Part shown: positions 1-8,909 of the stretch, one piece after another
How positions within the stretch are numbered: position 1 is the first letter of the stretch
Layout of the letters: every line of letters begins with the position of its first letter
Assembly (NCBI RefSeq): GCF_000276605.1
Contig: NZ_AKJX01000089.1
Span: 1 to 64,000, forward strand
Reading direction: 5' to 3'
Source of the DNA: Acidovorax sp. CF316
GTDB taxonomy: Bacteria > Pseudomonadota > Gammaproteobacteria > Burkholderiales > Burkholderiaceae_C
Length of the DNA: 64,000 nt
The notes under the pieces: generated by a model
Database searches by the model: none
What the model saw: only the letters and a program-made list of their open reading frames with translations
Told to the model about the DNA's origin: nothing
Translations under genes and position numbers: made by a program

Positions 1-401
1 CCGGCGGCAGCCGCCGCGGCCACCCCCCGGGCAGAGGGGGCGGTGCCAGGAGCGGTCGCGGGCGGAGCGCCGGGCTCCGGCAGGCGCCACAGGGGCCAGT
101 TGCGGCGCACCTCTTCGGGCAGGGGTGGGTTGGCACCCGCCACCGCCGAGGCGATGCCCAGCTGCAGGGCGGTGTAGGCGGCGGCAGACTGCAGCACATA
201 GGCTTCCTGCAATGCCTCCTTTTCGCGGGCGAGCAACTGCGCATCCAGGCGCAGCGAGACCGAGACGCCCAGCACCACCGTGGTCACCACGGCCATCAGG
301 CCCAGCGCAAACAGCAGGATGTAGCCGCGTTCGCCGGCGCGGCCGGCCCGGTGGGCGCGGCGCTGCGGGGGCCGGAGGGGCTGCAGGGTGCGGGTGGTCA
401 T
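1..401 (-). CDS. gspK: GspK-like minor pseudopilin / T2SS protein, partial (3' end beyond left edge)
   Basis: An open frame starts with ATG at 401 and runs off the window at position 1, giving about 133 residues. The start overlaps the gspJ stop in an ATGA arrangement, so the two are translationally coupled. The N-terminus has an Arg-rich cytoplasmic segment followed by one hydrophobic helix (about residues 27-48, starting RGYILLFALG) and then a heptad-like stretch rich in Ala, Gln and Glu, as expected of a membrane-anchored pseudopilin helix. GspK caps the pseudopilus tip together with GspI and GspJ. The assignment rests mainly on position after gspJ; the cleavage motif is poor (no clear GFTLLE), so another type II secretion component is possible. 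Confidence 0.55.
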   Translation of the reverse strand, partial: MTTRTLQPLRPPQRRAHRAGRAGERGYILLFALGLMAVVTTVVLGVSVSLRLDAQLLAREKEALQEAYVLQSAAAYTALQLGIASAVAGANPPLPEEVRRNWPLWRLPEPGAPPATAPGTAPSARGVAAAAAA

Positions 402-1042
402 GGTGCGCCAGCCTCGCTGCGGGCCTTGTAGACCAGGGCTGGCATGTCGTCGCGCACACCCGACAGTCCCATGCGCAGCAGGTCGGGCGGCTGGCGCAGT
501 TGCTCCCACTTGGCCAGCCAGGTGGGGATGGGCTTGCCTTCGCGGTTGGGCAGGCGGGTCAGGTAGGAGAAGGCACACATGCGCAGGCCCGAGGCCAGTA
601 CCTGGGTGTCGAGCAGGGTCGGGGTCGGTCGGTTGCCGGTGTTCGTGGGGGTGGCGGGGGGCAGCGTTTTCACGCGGTGCACCAGCGCCAGGCTGTTGCT
701 GCCTTCGGCGGTTTCGCAGGCATATTCCACGCGCGCAATGGCCGGGGCCGCACCGGGCGTGCCCATCACCGGGTGCAGGGTGTCGAACTCCAGCGTGGTG
801 GCACTGCCCTTGACGGAGATGCCGCGCGTCGTCCATTCGTGGCGCAGGATGCGTTCGGCACCGCGCACTTCCTCGCGCGAGCGGGCACGGTCGCTGTTGC
901 GGCCGTAGAAATCGAGCGCCGTGGACATGGCCGAGGCGCCGATCACCGCCACCACGGCCGAGATGGCGAGCGCCACCATCAGCTCCAGCAGCGTAAAGCC
1001 GCCCTGGGCGCCGGGGTGCGAAGTGGGGTGGCGGCGCATCAT
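398..1042 (-). CDS. gspJ: Type II secretion minor pseudopilin GspJ
   Basis: This 214-residue protein carries a type IV prepilin leader ending GGFTLLELMVAL (about residues 14-25), the site where prepilin peptidase GspO cuts after Gly and methylates the new N-terminal Phe. One hydrophobic helix follows to about residue 38, then a periplasmic domain with two Cys. Length and position between gspI and gspK fit GspJ, a minor pseudopilin of the tip complex. The start at 1042 overlaps the gspI stop by 4 bases; a second Met follows immediately. Family membership as a pseudopilin is clear, the letter J rests on order and length. Confidence 0.85.
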   Translation of the reverse strand: MMRRHPTSHPGAQGGFTLLELMVALAISAVVAVIGASAMSTALDFYGRNSDRARSREEVRGAERILRHEWTTRGISVKGSATTLEFDTLHPVMGTPGAAPAIARVEYACETAEGSNSLALVHRVKTLPPATPTNTGNRPTPTLLDTQVLASGLRMCAFSYLTRLPNREGKPIPTWLAKWEQLRQPPDLLRMGLSGVRDDMPALVYKARSEAGAP

Positions 1043-1575
1043 GGCGAGGGCCGCACGGGGTTCTGTGGATTCGCCGGGGTCGACGAGGTGGGCGCTGCCG
1101 AGCCGCCCGCAGTGCGCTCACCCGGCGGGGGCGGTGCCAGGCGGTAGCTGTTCAGGCGGTAGACCTGCTGGTTGCCCTTGGGGCCCCAGAAGACCTCGAC
1201 CTCCACCTCTTCGAGCTTCTGCCGGAAGGCCGGAATCCGCTCCTGCTGCGCGCGGGTCAGGGCCTCGAAGGGGCGCAGGTGGACGCGGTAGCCGAAATCG
1301 GTGCCGGCATAGCCCTGGTCCACGGCGTCGTCGGCCACGGCGAAGGTGGGGCTGGCCAGCGCTTCGTCGAGTTTGGCCTGGGCCAGCGCCATGGCGGCGG
1401 TGTGGCCGTTGATCTTGTCGTCCAGGCGTGCCGTGCCCGAGATCGCGGTGAACGCGATCGCCAGGCCGAAGCCGATCAGCACCATGGCCACCAGCACCTC
1501 CAGCAGCGTGAAGCCGTGTTGCTGCAGGGCGCGCGGCCGGGCAGGCACGGGCTTACTGTTCGGTCGGCGCGGCAT
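1039..1575 (-). CDS. gspI: Type II secretion minor pseudopilin GspI
   Basis: This 178-residue protein starts at the ATG at 1575, just inside the 3' end of gspH (23-base overlap). The leader ends in HGFTLLEVLVAM (about residues 20-31), a standard prepilin peptidase site with the conserved Glu at mature position 5, followed by a hydrophobic helix. The region after the helix (ALAQAKLDEAL) resembles the conserved GspI helix, and the C-terminal tail is Pro/Ser/Thr rich. GspI nucleates the tip of the pseudopilus in the inner membrane. The frame stays open far upstream, but that part is antisense-style GC-rich sequence lying inside gspH and is not used. Confidence 0.85.
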   Translation of the reverse strand: MPRRPNSKPVPARPRALQQHGFTLLEVLVAMVLIGFGLAIAFTAISGTARLDDKINGHTAAMALAQAKLDEALASPTFAVADDAVDQGYAGTDFGYRVHLRPFEALTRAQQERIPAFRQKLEEVEVEVFWGPKGNQQVYRLNSYRLAPPPPGERTAGGSAAPTSSTPANPQNPVRPSP

Positions 1576-2032
1576 CTTTTCTTTCAATGCGTCCGCTGAC
1601 GCGGGCCATGCGGAACTGCTGCTGCACGCCCGAGGGGGTGCGCACCAGAAAGGCCGCCTCCTGCGCGGTGCCATCGGGGTAGAAGAGCAGCTGCAGGGTT
1701 TCGTCCTCGGCCCGGGTGGCCGTGGCCGCCGTGCGCGGGCGGTCCGCGGGGCTGGCAATGAGGCGGTAGTTGCCGGGCAGCTCCAGCACATTGCCGGCCG
1801 CCGTGGCGATGCGCCCCGAGTCAAAGTACACCGTGGCTTCCACCAGCGCCCCCCCGAGCACGGCCCGGTTGCGCAGGCGCTTGAGCTCCTGCTGCGTGCG
1901 GTCGAGCCAGCGGCGCTCCTCTGCGCGGCCGGCCAACTGGTCCACCGAGACCATGGCCAGGCCCGTGCCGATGCCGACCAGCACCAGCACCAGCAACAGC
2001 TCAAGCAGCGTGAACCCGGCGGTCTTTTTCAT
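1553..2032 (-). CDS. gspH: Type II secretion minor pseudopilin GspH
   Basis: From the ATG at 2032 the protein has 159 residues and begins MKKTAGFTLLELLLVLVLVG, a very short leader followed by the classic prepilin cleavage site and hydrophobic helix. A GTG at 2044 would add four residues; I prefer the ATG because it gives the usual short basic leader. The remainder is a GspH/FimT-like beta-rich domain with charged segments. GspH is a minor pseudopilin that joins the pseudopilus between the GspG fibre and the I-J-K tip. It lies 27 bases after gspG and overlaps gspI, in one transcription unit. Confidence 0.83.
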   Translation of the reverse strand: MKKTAGFTLLELLLVLVLVGIGTGLAMVSVDQLAGRAEERRWLDRTQQELKRLRNRAVLGGALVEATVYFDSGRIATAAGNVLELPGNYRLIASPADRPRTAATATRAEDETLQLLFYPDGTAQEAAFLVRTPSGVQQQFRMARVSGRIERKDAAPTEQ

Positions 2033-2059
2033 GCGCAACCGCACGGAGCCCCAAAGGCG

Positions 2060-2518
2060 TTATTCCCAGCTGCGGATGTCGGCGTCGTCCCCGCTGCCGC
2101 CTTCCTTGCCGTCGGCGCCCAGGGACGAGAGCTCGTAGTCGCTCTTCTCGCCCGGTGCACGGTAGACGTAGCTGTTGCCCCAGGGGTCCTTGTCCACCTT
2201 CTTCTTGAGGTAGGGGCCGCGCCAGCGGGCCGCCTCGGCCGCGTCGGCGGGCTTTTCCGACAGGGCGGCGATGCCCTGCTCGGTGCTCGGGTAGCGCGAC
2301 ATGTCCAGGCGGTAGGTGTCCATGGCGGCGCCCAGCATCTCGATCTGGGTGCGCGCTGCCTTGACCTTGGAGGCGTCGAGCTGGCCGAACAGGCGCGGGC
2401 CGACCAGCGAGGCCAGCAGGCCCAGGATGACCATGACGATCAGCAGTTCGATCAGCGTGAAGCCGCCTGCGCGGCGCAGCGCGGGCTTGCGGGAGGGGAG
2501 CTTGAAGGGCATGTGCAT
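2060..2518 (-). CDS. gspG: Type II secretion major pseudopilin GspG
   Basis: This 152-residue protein has the leader RRAGGFTLIELLIVMVILGL (about residues 15-34), the cleavage site and hydrophobic helix of the major pseudopilin that builds the periplasmic piston-like fibre. Downstream it shows the GspG hallmarks: the helix segment KVKAARTQIEMLGAAMDTYRLD, then RYPSTEQGIAAL, WRGPYLKK and the C-terminal DPWGNSYVYRAPG and SDYELSSLGADG, which in homologues forms a calcium-binding loop. A second in-frame ATG at 2512 is possible. It is separated from gspF by 38 unusually AT-rich bases, the only real gap inside this operon. Confidence 0.92.
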   Translation of the reverse strand: MHMPFKLPSRKPALRRAGGFTLIELLIVMVILGLLASLVGPRLFGQLDASKVKAARTQIEMLGAAMDTYRLDMSRYPSTEQGIAALSEKPADAAEAARWRGPYLKKKVDKDPWGNSYVYRAPGEKSDYELSSLGADGKEGGSGDDADIRSWE

Positions 2519-2556
2519 TGGAAAAAACCTACTTACTTACTACGTCACTTGTTCAT

Positions 2557-3756
2557 TTACAGGGGCATGTCGTTGATCGAGAAGATGGCGGTCAGCATCG
2601 ACACCACGATGGTGCCGATCAGCCCGCCCATCAGCAGGATCATCATGGGCTCGAACAGCGCCACCAGGTTGCGGGTGGCCTTCTGGATGTCCTTCTCATA
2701 CTGGTCGGCCACCTTCACGAGCATGGCATCGAGCGCGCCCGACTCCTCCCCCACCGCGGCCAACTGGCCCAGCAGGCGGGGAAAGAACGGGTCGGCGCGC
2801 ACCGGGCCCGACACGCCTTTGCCTTCCTGCACAGCGCGCACCAGCCGGTCCAGCGCCTTGCGCAAGGGGATGTGCTCGGTCAGTTCGCGCACGATGCGCA
2901 TGCCGGTGAGTATCGGAACCCCGCTGGCCAATAGAGTTCCCCAGGTGCGGCAGACATGGGCCAGCTGGATCTTGAGCAGCAGGGGCCCCAGGATGGGCAT
3001 GCGCAGCAGCAGCAGTTGCCAGCGCTCGCGCCATTTGTCGTCGCGCAGGGCCATCACGAAGCCGGTAAGGGCCACGGCGATCACCCCCAGGATGTACAGG
3101 CCATAGGTCTTCAAGAACTCGCCGGTGCCGATCAGCACGGCCGCCGCTGTGGGCAGCTCCTGGTGCATGTCGGTGAAGATCTGGCCGAACTTGGGCAGCA
3201 CGAACACCGTGAGCCCGAGCAGCGCGCTGACGCCGAAGAAGAACAGCAGCACCGGGTAGATCGACGAGGTGACCAGGAACGAGCGGAACTCGATGCTGCG
3301 CGTGTAGAACTCCACCAGCCGCTGCATCACCACGGGCAGCACGCCGCCTTCCTCGCCGGCGCGCACCATGTTCACGTACAGGCGCGGGAACACCGAGGGG
3401 TGGCGCATGAAGGCATCGCCCAGCGAATTGCCCTTTTCCACGTCCACCACCACGGCCTGCATCACGCCGCGAAAGAAGGGCTGCTCGATGCTGCTCTGGC
3501 AGATGTGCAGTGCCCGGTCCAGCGGCAGGCCGGCGTCGAGCAGGGTCAGCAACTGCTCGGTCATGGCCAGCACATGCTTGATGCCCACGCGCTTGCTGCC
3601 GCCGAGCGAGGCGGTCCAGCCGGTGCCGGACGCAGCCGGCTTCTGCTCGGACGCCAGTGGCAGGTGCTGGGCGGTGTCGGCCGGCGGGGGGCTGATGCCC
3701 GCTTCGGCGGCAATCCCCTGGCTGGCGGCCCCTGAGGTACCCGGCCGCGGCCTCAC
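2557..3756 (-). CDS. gspF: Type II secretion inner-membrane platform protein GspF, atypical N-terminus
   Basis: This 399-residue protein starts at a GTG (3756) that overlaps the gspE stop (GTGA). It has two copies of the T2SSF helical domain (about 60-185 and 260-385) and three strong membrane segments, around residues 160-190, 215-235 and 370-395. GspF forms the inner-membrane platform that couples the GspE ATPase to pseudopilus growth. The usual first about 60 residues of GspF/PilC, with an F-x-Y-x-A-x-D motif, are absent. In their place is a low-complexity stretch rich in Ala, Pro, Gly and Ser up to about residue 53. Other starts inside that stretch cannot be ruled out. Confidence 0.87.
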   Translation of the reverse strand: MRPRPGTSGAASQGIAAEAGISPPPADTAQHLPLASEQKPAASGTGWTASLGGSKRVGIKHVLAMTEQLLTLLDAGLPLDRALHICQSSIEQPFFRGVMQAVVVDVEKGNSLGDAFMRHPSVFPRLYVNMVRAGEEGGVLPVVMQRLVEFYTRSIEFRSFLVTSSIYPVLLFFFGVSALLGLTVFVLPKFGQIFTDMHQELPTAAAVLIGTGEFLKTYGLYILGVIAVALTGFVMALRDDKWRERWQLLLLRMPILGPLLLKIQLAHVCRTWGTLLASGVPILTGMRIVRELTEHIPLRKALDRLVRAVQEGKGVSGPVRADPFFPRLLGQLAAVGEESGALDAMLVKVADQYEKDIQKATRNLVALFEPMMILLMGGLIGTIVVSMLTAIFSINDMPL

Positions 3757-5351
3757 GTCATCTCCTGGCGCGTGACGCGCGCCAGCTCTTCGAGGGTGGT
3801 GATGCCCGCCAGCACCTTGCTGATGCCGTCGGCGCGCATGGTGCGCACCCCTTGCTCGATGGCCTTGCGGCGCACGCCTTCGGCAGGCATCTTCTGGATG
3901 ATGGCTTCCTTGATCGCCGTGGTCATGGGCAGCATCTCGTAGATGCCCGTGCGGCCGATGTAGCCCGACTGGCCGCAGTGGTGGCAGCCCTTGCCGTGGA
4001 ACAGCTCGGTCACCTGGTGGGCCTCGACACCCTCTTCCGCCAGGAACAGCAGGTCGGCCGAGGTGGGCGTGGTGCTTTCGCGGCAGTGCGGGCAGATCAC
4101 GCGCACCAGGCGCTGCGCCACGATGAGTACCACCGAGGAGGCGATCAGGTAGCTCTCCACGCCCATCTCCATGAGCCGGTGGGGCGCGCCGAACGAGTCG
4201 TTGGTGTGCAGGGTCGAGAACACCAGGTGGCCCGTGAGGGCGGACTGGATGGAGATCTCGGCCGTCTCACGGTCACGGATTTCGCCGACCATGATGATGT
4301 CCGGGTCCTGCCGCACGATGGAGCGCAGCGCGCTCGCAAAGGTCAGGTCGATCTGCGACTTGACCTGGATCTGGTTGATGCCGTCGATCTGGTACTCGAC
4401 CGGGTCTTCCACGGTGATGATCTTGTTGCCCGGCAGATTCACCTGGCCCAGCGAGGCGTACAGCGTGCTGGTCTTGCCGCTGCCGGTGGGGCCGGTCACG
4501 AGGATCATGCCGTGCGGCTGCACGATGGCGGCCTCGAGCATGGCCAGCGCCTCGGCGTTCAGGCCGAGTGAGTCCATGCCCATCATGCCGGGGCCCTGGT
4601 CCAGGAGGCGGATGACCATGCTCTCGCCGTACACCGTGGGCACGGTGGAGACGCGCATGTCGATCTGGCGGCCACCGACTTCCATCTTCATGCGGCCGTC
4701 CTGGGGCAGGCGGCGCTCGGCGATGTTCATCTTGGCGCGCAGCTTCAGGTGCGAGATGGACGCCATGTACATGCGCCGCGGGGGCGATTCGGCGTCGAAC
4801 AGCACGCCGTCGATGCGGTAGCGCACGCGGAACTTCTGCTGGCTGACCTCCAGGTGCAGGTCGGATGCCCGGCTTTCCACCGCGCGCAGCAGCAGCGACT
4901 GCACCAGGCGCACCACGGGGGCATCCTCGGCCAGGGCCTTGAGGGTTTCGAGGTCGTCGTCCTGGTTCTCGGAGCCCGATGCGTTCTCGTCGTCGAAGGC
5001 GGCCAGGTTGGCGTTCTCGGGGCGGTAGACCTGGTCCAGGCCGGAGTGGATCCACATGCGCGGCGCCAGGTGCAGGCGCGTGGGCACGGAAAAGAACTGC
5101 TTCAGGGCATCGAGCGCGGCCAGCTGCACGGGCACGCTGGAGGCGATGTGCACCGCTTCGTCCGTGACCGAAAAGGGCAGCAGCGAGTTCGTGCGCAAAA
5201 AGGCTGGCGACAGGCCCTCGATCGGGGACACGTCCTGCAGCGCATGCGTCATGGTGTTGAGCAGCGGCACCTTGAGGTTGCGCGCGAACTGGGCCAGAAG
5301 CTCGGCTTCCTGGTTGCCGGCGTCATCGGTGCCGATGGGGAGACTGCTCAT
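3753..5351 (-). CDS. gspE: Type II secretion ATPase GspE
   Basis: From the ATG at 5351 (MSSLPIGTDD) the protein has 532 residues. It is the cytoplasmic hexameric ATPase that powers pseudopilus assembly. The core shows the Walker A motif GPTGSGKT, the Asp box around ITVEDPVEYQIDG, Walker B in DPDIIMVGEIRDRETAE, the His box TGHLVFSTLHTND, and a tetracysteine zinc module with CPHC and CHHC pairs. An N1E-type domain precedes the core, followed by an acidic linker (DDENASGSENQDDD). The frame is open upstream to 5525 with another ATG at 5390, but those extra residues are Pro/His-rich and not conserved-looking. gspF overlaps its stop. Confidence 0.92.
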   Translation of the reverse strand: MSSLPIGTDDAGNQEAELLAQFARNLKVPLLNTMTHALQDVSPIEGLSPAFLRTNSLLPFSVTDEAVHIASSVPVQLAALDALKQFFSVPTRLHLAPRMWIHSGLDQVYRPENANLAAFDDENASGSENQDDDLETLKALAEDAPVVRLVQSLLLRAVESRASDLHLEVSQQKFRVRYRIDGVLFDAESPPRRMYMASISHLKLRAKMNIAERRLPQDGRMKMEVGGRQIDMRVSTVPTVYGESMVIRLLDQGPGMMGMDSLGLNAEALAMLEAAIVQPHGMILVTGPTGSGKTSTLYASLGQVNLPGNKIITVEDPVEYQIDGINQIQVKSQIDLTFASALRSIVRQDPDIIMVGEIRDRETAEISIQSALTGHLVFSTLHTNDSFGAPHRLMEMGVESYLIASSVVLIVAQRLVRVICPHCRESTTPTSADLLFLAEEGVEAHQVTELFHGKGCHHCGQSGYIGRTGIYEMLPMTTAIKEAIIQKMPAEGVRRKAIEQGVRTMRADGISKVLAGITTLEELARVTRQEMT

Positions 5352-5577
5352 AGTTGCTGTGGGAATGGCCGGTTCGGCACTGGGGGGCATGGGGTGGAAG
5401 GGGTTTGCCAGCGGCCCATGGCCTGCAGGATGGGCGCTGAACGGCCCGTGCGGCCACAGGCCGGGGGTGTTCTGGCACCACCCGGCATTGTAGTTTGTTC
5501 GCCTTTCGCGGGGCACCCCCTGCATGGGTGGGCTTGTGCCGGCGCGCGTAACAAAGATGAGTGCGTGTTAATGGGGG

Positions 5578-7707
5578 TCAGATCGCGAGGGGGTCGACAT
5601 CCACCAGCCAGCGGATCAGTCCCTTGTGGGCCGGATCGCTGCGCGTGGCCTGCAGCACCGGCTGCCAGGCGGCCAGAAAGCGTTGCAGGGCCGTGCGGCT
5701 CTCGCTCTCCAGCAGCATCTGGGCGCGCTCCACATTGGCGATGCGCTGGATGGTCAGCGGCACGGGCGGGTACAGGGTGACATGGTCCACGCCCGGCAGG
5801 CCGTGCTCCCGGGCGGCGGCGCTGGCCGCGGTCAGGAAGGCCTGGGCCACCTCTTGGGTGCGGGCGTCGGCGCGCACCAGGGCCTGGTAGGCGAAGGGGG
5901 GCATGCCTGCCTCCTGGCGCTCCTTGAGCTGCTGGGCCGCGAAGGCGGGGTAGTCGTGTGTGCGCAGCGCCTCGAACACGGCATGCGTGGGGTGGAAACT
6001 CTGCACCCACATCTCGCAGGGGGCGCCGCCCTGGGCCGCCATGTAGGCCGCGTCGCGGCCGGCGCGCCCCCCGGCCTGCATGAGCAGTGCGAACAGCCGC
6101 TCGGCCGAGCGGAAGTCGCTGGAGAACAGCGCGCCGTCGGGCTGCACGGCAGCCACCAGGGTGATGCGGCGAAAGTCGTGGCCCTTGGCGATCATCTGCG
6201 TGCCCACCAGCACGTCCACCTCGCCCGAATGCACCTGGGCCAGCTGGCTTTCGAGCGCGCCCTTGGCCTTGGTGGTGTCGGCATCGATGCGCGCGATGCG
6301 CGCGGGCGAGCCGTCGGGCCGCAGCACCTCGGACAGCAGGCCGGCCAACTGCTCCTCGAGCTGCTCGGTGCCCCGGCCCATGGACAGGATGTCGGGGCTG
6401 CCGCAGGTAGGGCAGTGGCGCGGCACGCGCACGGTGTAGCCGCAGTGGTGGCAGCGCAGGGTGCGGTCGGCCTTGTGGAACACCTGGTGCGCACTGCAGT
6501 GGGGGCAGTCGCTCTTCCAGCCGCAGTCGGCGCAGTGCAGCACGGGGGCATAGCCGCGTCGGTTGAGGAGGACCATGCATTGTTCGCCGCGCTGCACGCG
6601 CTCGGTGATGGCGGCCAGCAGCGGCGCGGTGAACACCGCGCGCTTGGGCTGCTGGTTCATGTCCACCCGGCGCACCCGCGGCAACTGCCCGGCGCCGATG
6701 CGGCTGGGCATGTGCAGGCGCAGGTAGCGGCCGCCCTCGGGGTCCTCGGGCGTGGGCGGGCGGCTGGCGTGCCAGCTTTCCAGCGACGGTGTGGCCGAGC
6801 CCAGCAGCACCTTGGCGCCCTGCTCGCGCCCGCGCCACACGGCCAGGTCGCGCGCCGAGTAGCGGGCGCCCTCCTGCTGCTTGTAGCTGGGGTCGTGTTC
6901 CTCGTCCACCACGATCAGGCGCAGGCCCGGCATGCTGGCGAACACCGCCATGCGCGTGCCCAGCACGATGCGCGCCGCGCCGCTGTGGGCGGCCAGCCAG
7001 CTCTTGAGGCGCTGCGGGTTGGTCATGCCGCTGTGCAACGAGACCACGGCCTGGGCGCCGAAACGCGGCGCGAAGCGGGCGGTGAAGCGCTCTTCGAGCT
7101 GGGGGGTGAGGTTGATCTCGGGCACCATCACCAGGGCCTGGGCGCTCGGATCGGCGTCCAGCACCTCCTGCGCGCAGCGCAGGTAGACCTCGGTCTTGCC
7201 GCTGCCAGTGCTGCCGAACAGCACGAACGGGCCTTTTTCGGCGGCGATCTGCGCGCGCGCGCTTTCCTGCTCGGGTGTCAGGGCCACGCTGGGCAGGGTC
7301 TGGCCGGAGTCGCCGGCGGGCAATGCCGGGCGGCGCAGGCGCCGGGCCAGCTGCTCAGGGCCCAGGTCGCGCAACTGGGGCGGCAGGGCGGCCAGCGCCA
7401 CCTCGCCCAGCGCGCGCTGGTAGTAGCGTGCCGCAAACCCGACCAGGCGGCGCCAGGGCGCGTCGAGCGGCGCCACGCCGGCCAGCACCCCAGCGATGGG
7501 GCGCATGGTCGTGCCTTCGGGCAGCTCGCCGGTGGCCTCTTCCGCGTCCCAGACCACGCCCAGTACCTCGCGGGTGCCAAAGGGCACCCGCACCAGCGTC
7601 CCGGGGGGCAGCGGATCGGGGCTGGCATAGCTCAGCAGATCGCCCACGCCGCTGTGCGAGGGGGCGTGCAGGGCCACATGGACGGTGGTGGTGGATGGAG
7701 GCGGCAA
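5578..7707 (-). CDS. priA: Primosomal protein N' (PriA), replication-restart 3'-5' helicase
   Basis: This 709-residue protein reloads the replisome at stalled forks. It has the N-terminal 3'-DNA-binding domain (about 1-110), a DEAD-like helicase with GSTGSGKTEVYL (about 165-176), the DEEHD box, LLGSATPS (motif III) and a C-terminal helicase lobe with QMIAKGHDF. Between the lobes are eight Cys arranged as zinc-binding pairs (CADC, CPHC, CHHC, CPTC), as in PriA. The start used is TTG at 7707: no in-frame ATG or GTG lies immediately upstream, and the residues just after it (TVHVALHAP) match the PriA N-terminal strand. It borders the DnaA-box region, an apt neighbour for a replication gene. Confidence 0.93.
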   Translation of the reverse strand: MPPPSTTTVHVALHAPSHSGVGDLLSYASPDPLPPGTLVRVPFGTREVLGVVWDAEEATGELPEGTTMRPIAGVLAGVAPLDAPWRRLVGFAARYYQRALGEVALAALPPQLRDLGPEQLARRLRRPALPAGDSGQTLPSVALTPEQESARAQIAAEKGPFVLFGSTGSGKTEVYLRCAQEVLDADPSAQALVMVPEINLTPQLEERFTARFAPRFGAQAVVSLHSGMTNPQRLKSWLAAHSGAARIVLGTRMAVFASMPGLRLIVVDEEHDPSYKQQEGARYSARDLAVWRGREQGAKVLLGSATPSLESWHASRPPTPEDPEGGRYLRLHMPSRIGAGQLPRVRRVDMNQQPKRAVFTAPLLAAITERVQRGEQCMVLLNRRGYAPVLHCADCGWKSDCPHCSAHQVFHKADRTLRCHHCGYTVRVPRHCPTCGSPDILSMGRGTEQLEEQLAGLLSEVLRPDGSPARIARIDADTTKAKGALESQLAQVHSGEVDVLVGTQMIAKGHDFRRITLVAAVQPDGALFSSDFRSAERLFALLMQAGGRAGRDAAYMAAQGGAPCEMWVQSFHPTHAVFEALRTHDYPAFAAQQLKERQEAGMPPFAYQALVRADARTQEVAQAFLTAASAAAREHGLPGVDHVTLYPPVPLTIQRIANVERAQMLLESESRTALQRFLAAWQPVLQATRSDPAHKGLIRWLVDVDPLAI

Positions 7708-7866
7708 GGTCGGTGGTTCAGGGGCAACCGGGAATCGTACGCCAATCCTCCTGGGGGCTCGGGCTGTCCGCGGTGTGGGGAGGTTGCGCGTGCTACTTCA
7801 TGTGCTGTGGCGGTGTCAGCGCTAAGTCGCTGATCGTGCTGCTTTTTTCAAGTCATCCCACAAATC

Positions 7867-7875
7867 TGTGGATAA
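7867..7875 (-). other. DnaA box (perfect)
   Basis: TGTGGATAA on the + strand, TTATCCACA on the - strand, the strongest DnaA-binding form. It is followed by CTTTGTTGACATCC, shared with the copy at 8566. Confidence 0.75.
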
Positions 7876-8055
7876 CTTTGTTGACATCCTGTCTTCACCG
7901 TGGCCCAGGCCGCATGGATACTGGGCTGGAACAAACTGCCTGTAAATCCAGCAGAGAGAAAAAATCCATATGAATCAATCATCTGAAGATTTTTGGAGGG
8001 CTTTTTTGTGTTAATCGCCGGCGGGTGCATTTTTGCTGCGCCGCATCACGTTTTG

Positions 8056-8064
8056 TGTGCATAA
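8056..8064 (-). other. DnaA box (consensus TTATNCACA)
   Basis: TGTGCATAA on the + strand fits the DnaA consensus TTATNCACA read on the - strand. Its counterpart in the second module is at 8754. Confidence 0.6.
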
Positions 8065-8202
8065 GTCGAGCCTGCCCGGTTCGTCAAGGGGAGAATGGCC
8101 ACCATTTCTGTGCTAGCCGATCGAGTCGGTATGCAGTGTTTTCTGTGATGTCGCCCGCAAGTGCTTGATTTTGCAAGGCTTTTGCGAGAAGTTCAGAATT
8201 TC

Positions 8203-8211
8203 TGTGGATAA
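8203..8211 (-). other. DnaA box (perfect)
   Basis: TGTGGATAA followed by CTTTGTTGATATCCCC, shared with the copy at 8901. Confidence 0.75.
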
Positions 8212-8565
8212 CTTTGTTGATATCCCCTGCGCGCAGCCCGCCAGCCCTTGAAAAACCGTGCTTCCGGTAGGTTGCCCGCCAAAAGTGCAATCGAAGGATA
8301 TCCATATGAATCAACCACTTGCGTCGCTGCCAAAATAAAGTGGCGCCCCAGAAACAGCGCGATTGAATTTTTCAAGGATGCGCTGCCAGTGTGCACAACT
8401 CCGGCTATTTCCCGCCTGCTGGAGGGCTTCGAGGGGCTCTCTCGATGCCCTCCGACGAGATGGCTGGACTTTTTTTTTGCCAGCGTACCCGGGTGCTGGC
8501 GCACGGGTGCGATGGATCGCCTGGCCGAAGATTCCGCCCCGCCCTGCCAAGTCATCCCGGAAATC

Positions 8566-8574
8566 TGTGGATAA
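8566..8574 (-). other. DnaA box (perfect)
   Basis: TGTGGATAA followed by CTTTGTTGACATCC; second-module counterpart of the box at 7867, 699 bases away. Confidence 0.75.
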
Positions 8575-8753
8575 CTTTGTTGACATCCTGTCTCCAGTGC
8601 GCCGCAGGCCGCATGGATGCTGGGCTGCGACAGAATGCCTGTCAAAACGGCAGGGTCAAAAAATCCATATGAATCAATCATCTGAGGATTTTTGCTGCAC
8701 CTTCTTGTGCTAGTGCCGCAGCATTGGCTTTTGCTGCGCCGCATTACCTTTTG

Positions 8754-8762
8754 TGTGCATAA
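8754..8762 (-). other. DnaA box (consensus TTATNCACA)
   Basis: TGTGCATAA; counterpart of the site at 8056, 698 bases away. Confidence 0.6.
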
Positions 8763-8900
8763 GTGCAGTTCGCGCGGTTCGTCAAGAGGACATTGCCCGC
8801 CATTCCCGTGCCCGCGGTGTAGGACGATGTCCACTGATTCTTGCAGTTCACGCCGCAAGTGCTTGATCTGTCACAGTTTTTTCATGAAATTCAGAATTTC

Positions 8901-8909
8901 TGTGGATAA
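8901..8909 (-). other. DnaA box (perfect)
   Basis: TGTGGATAA followed by CTTTGTTGATATCCCC; counterpart of the box at 8203, 698 bases away. Confidence 0.75.

Larger units (their letters stand above)
7850..8410. repeat. Tandem DnaA-box module, copy 1
   Basis: First copy of a diverged long repeat that aligns with 8549-9108 at a constant offset of 698-699 bases. Within it, DnaA boxes lie at 7867, 8056 and 8203, with a near-match at 8390. Each perfect box is followed exactly 97 bases later by an ATCCATATGAATCAA element (7964 and 8300), so the module itself is built of two related half-units about 336 bp apart. Confidence 0.8.

Noticed and set aside
3753-5525. Longer GspE starting at 5525
   Set aside because: The added residues are Pro/His-rich and unlike the family N-terminus; the ATG at 5351 gives a normal protein.
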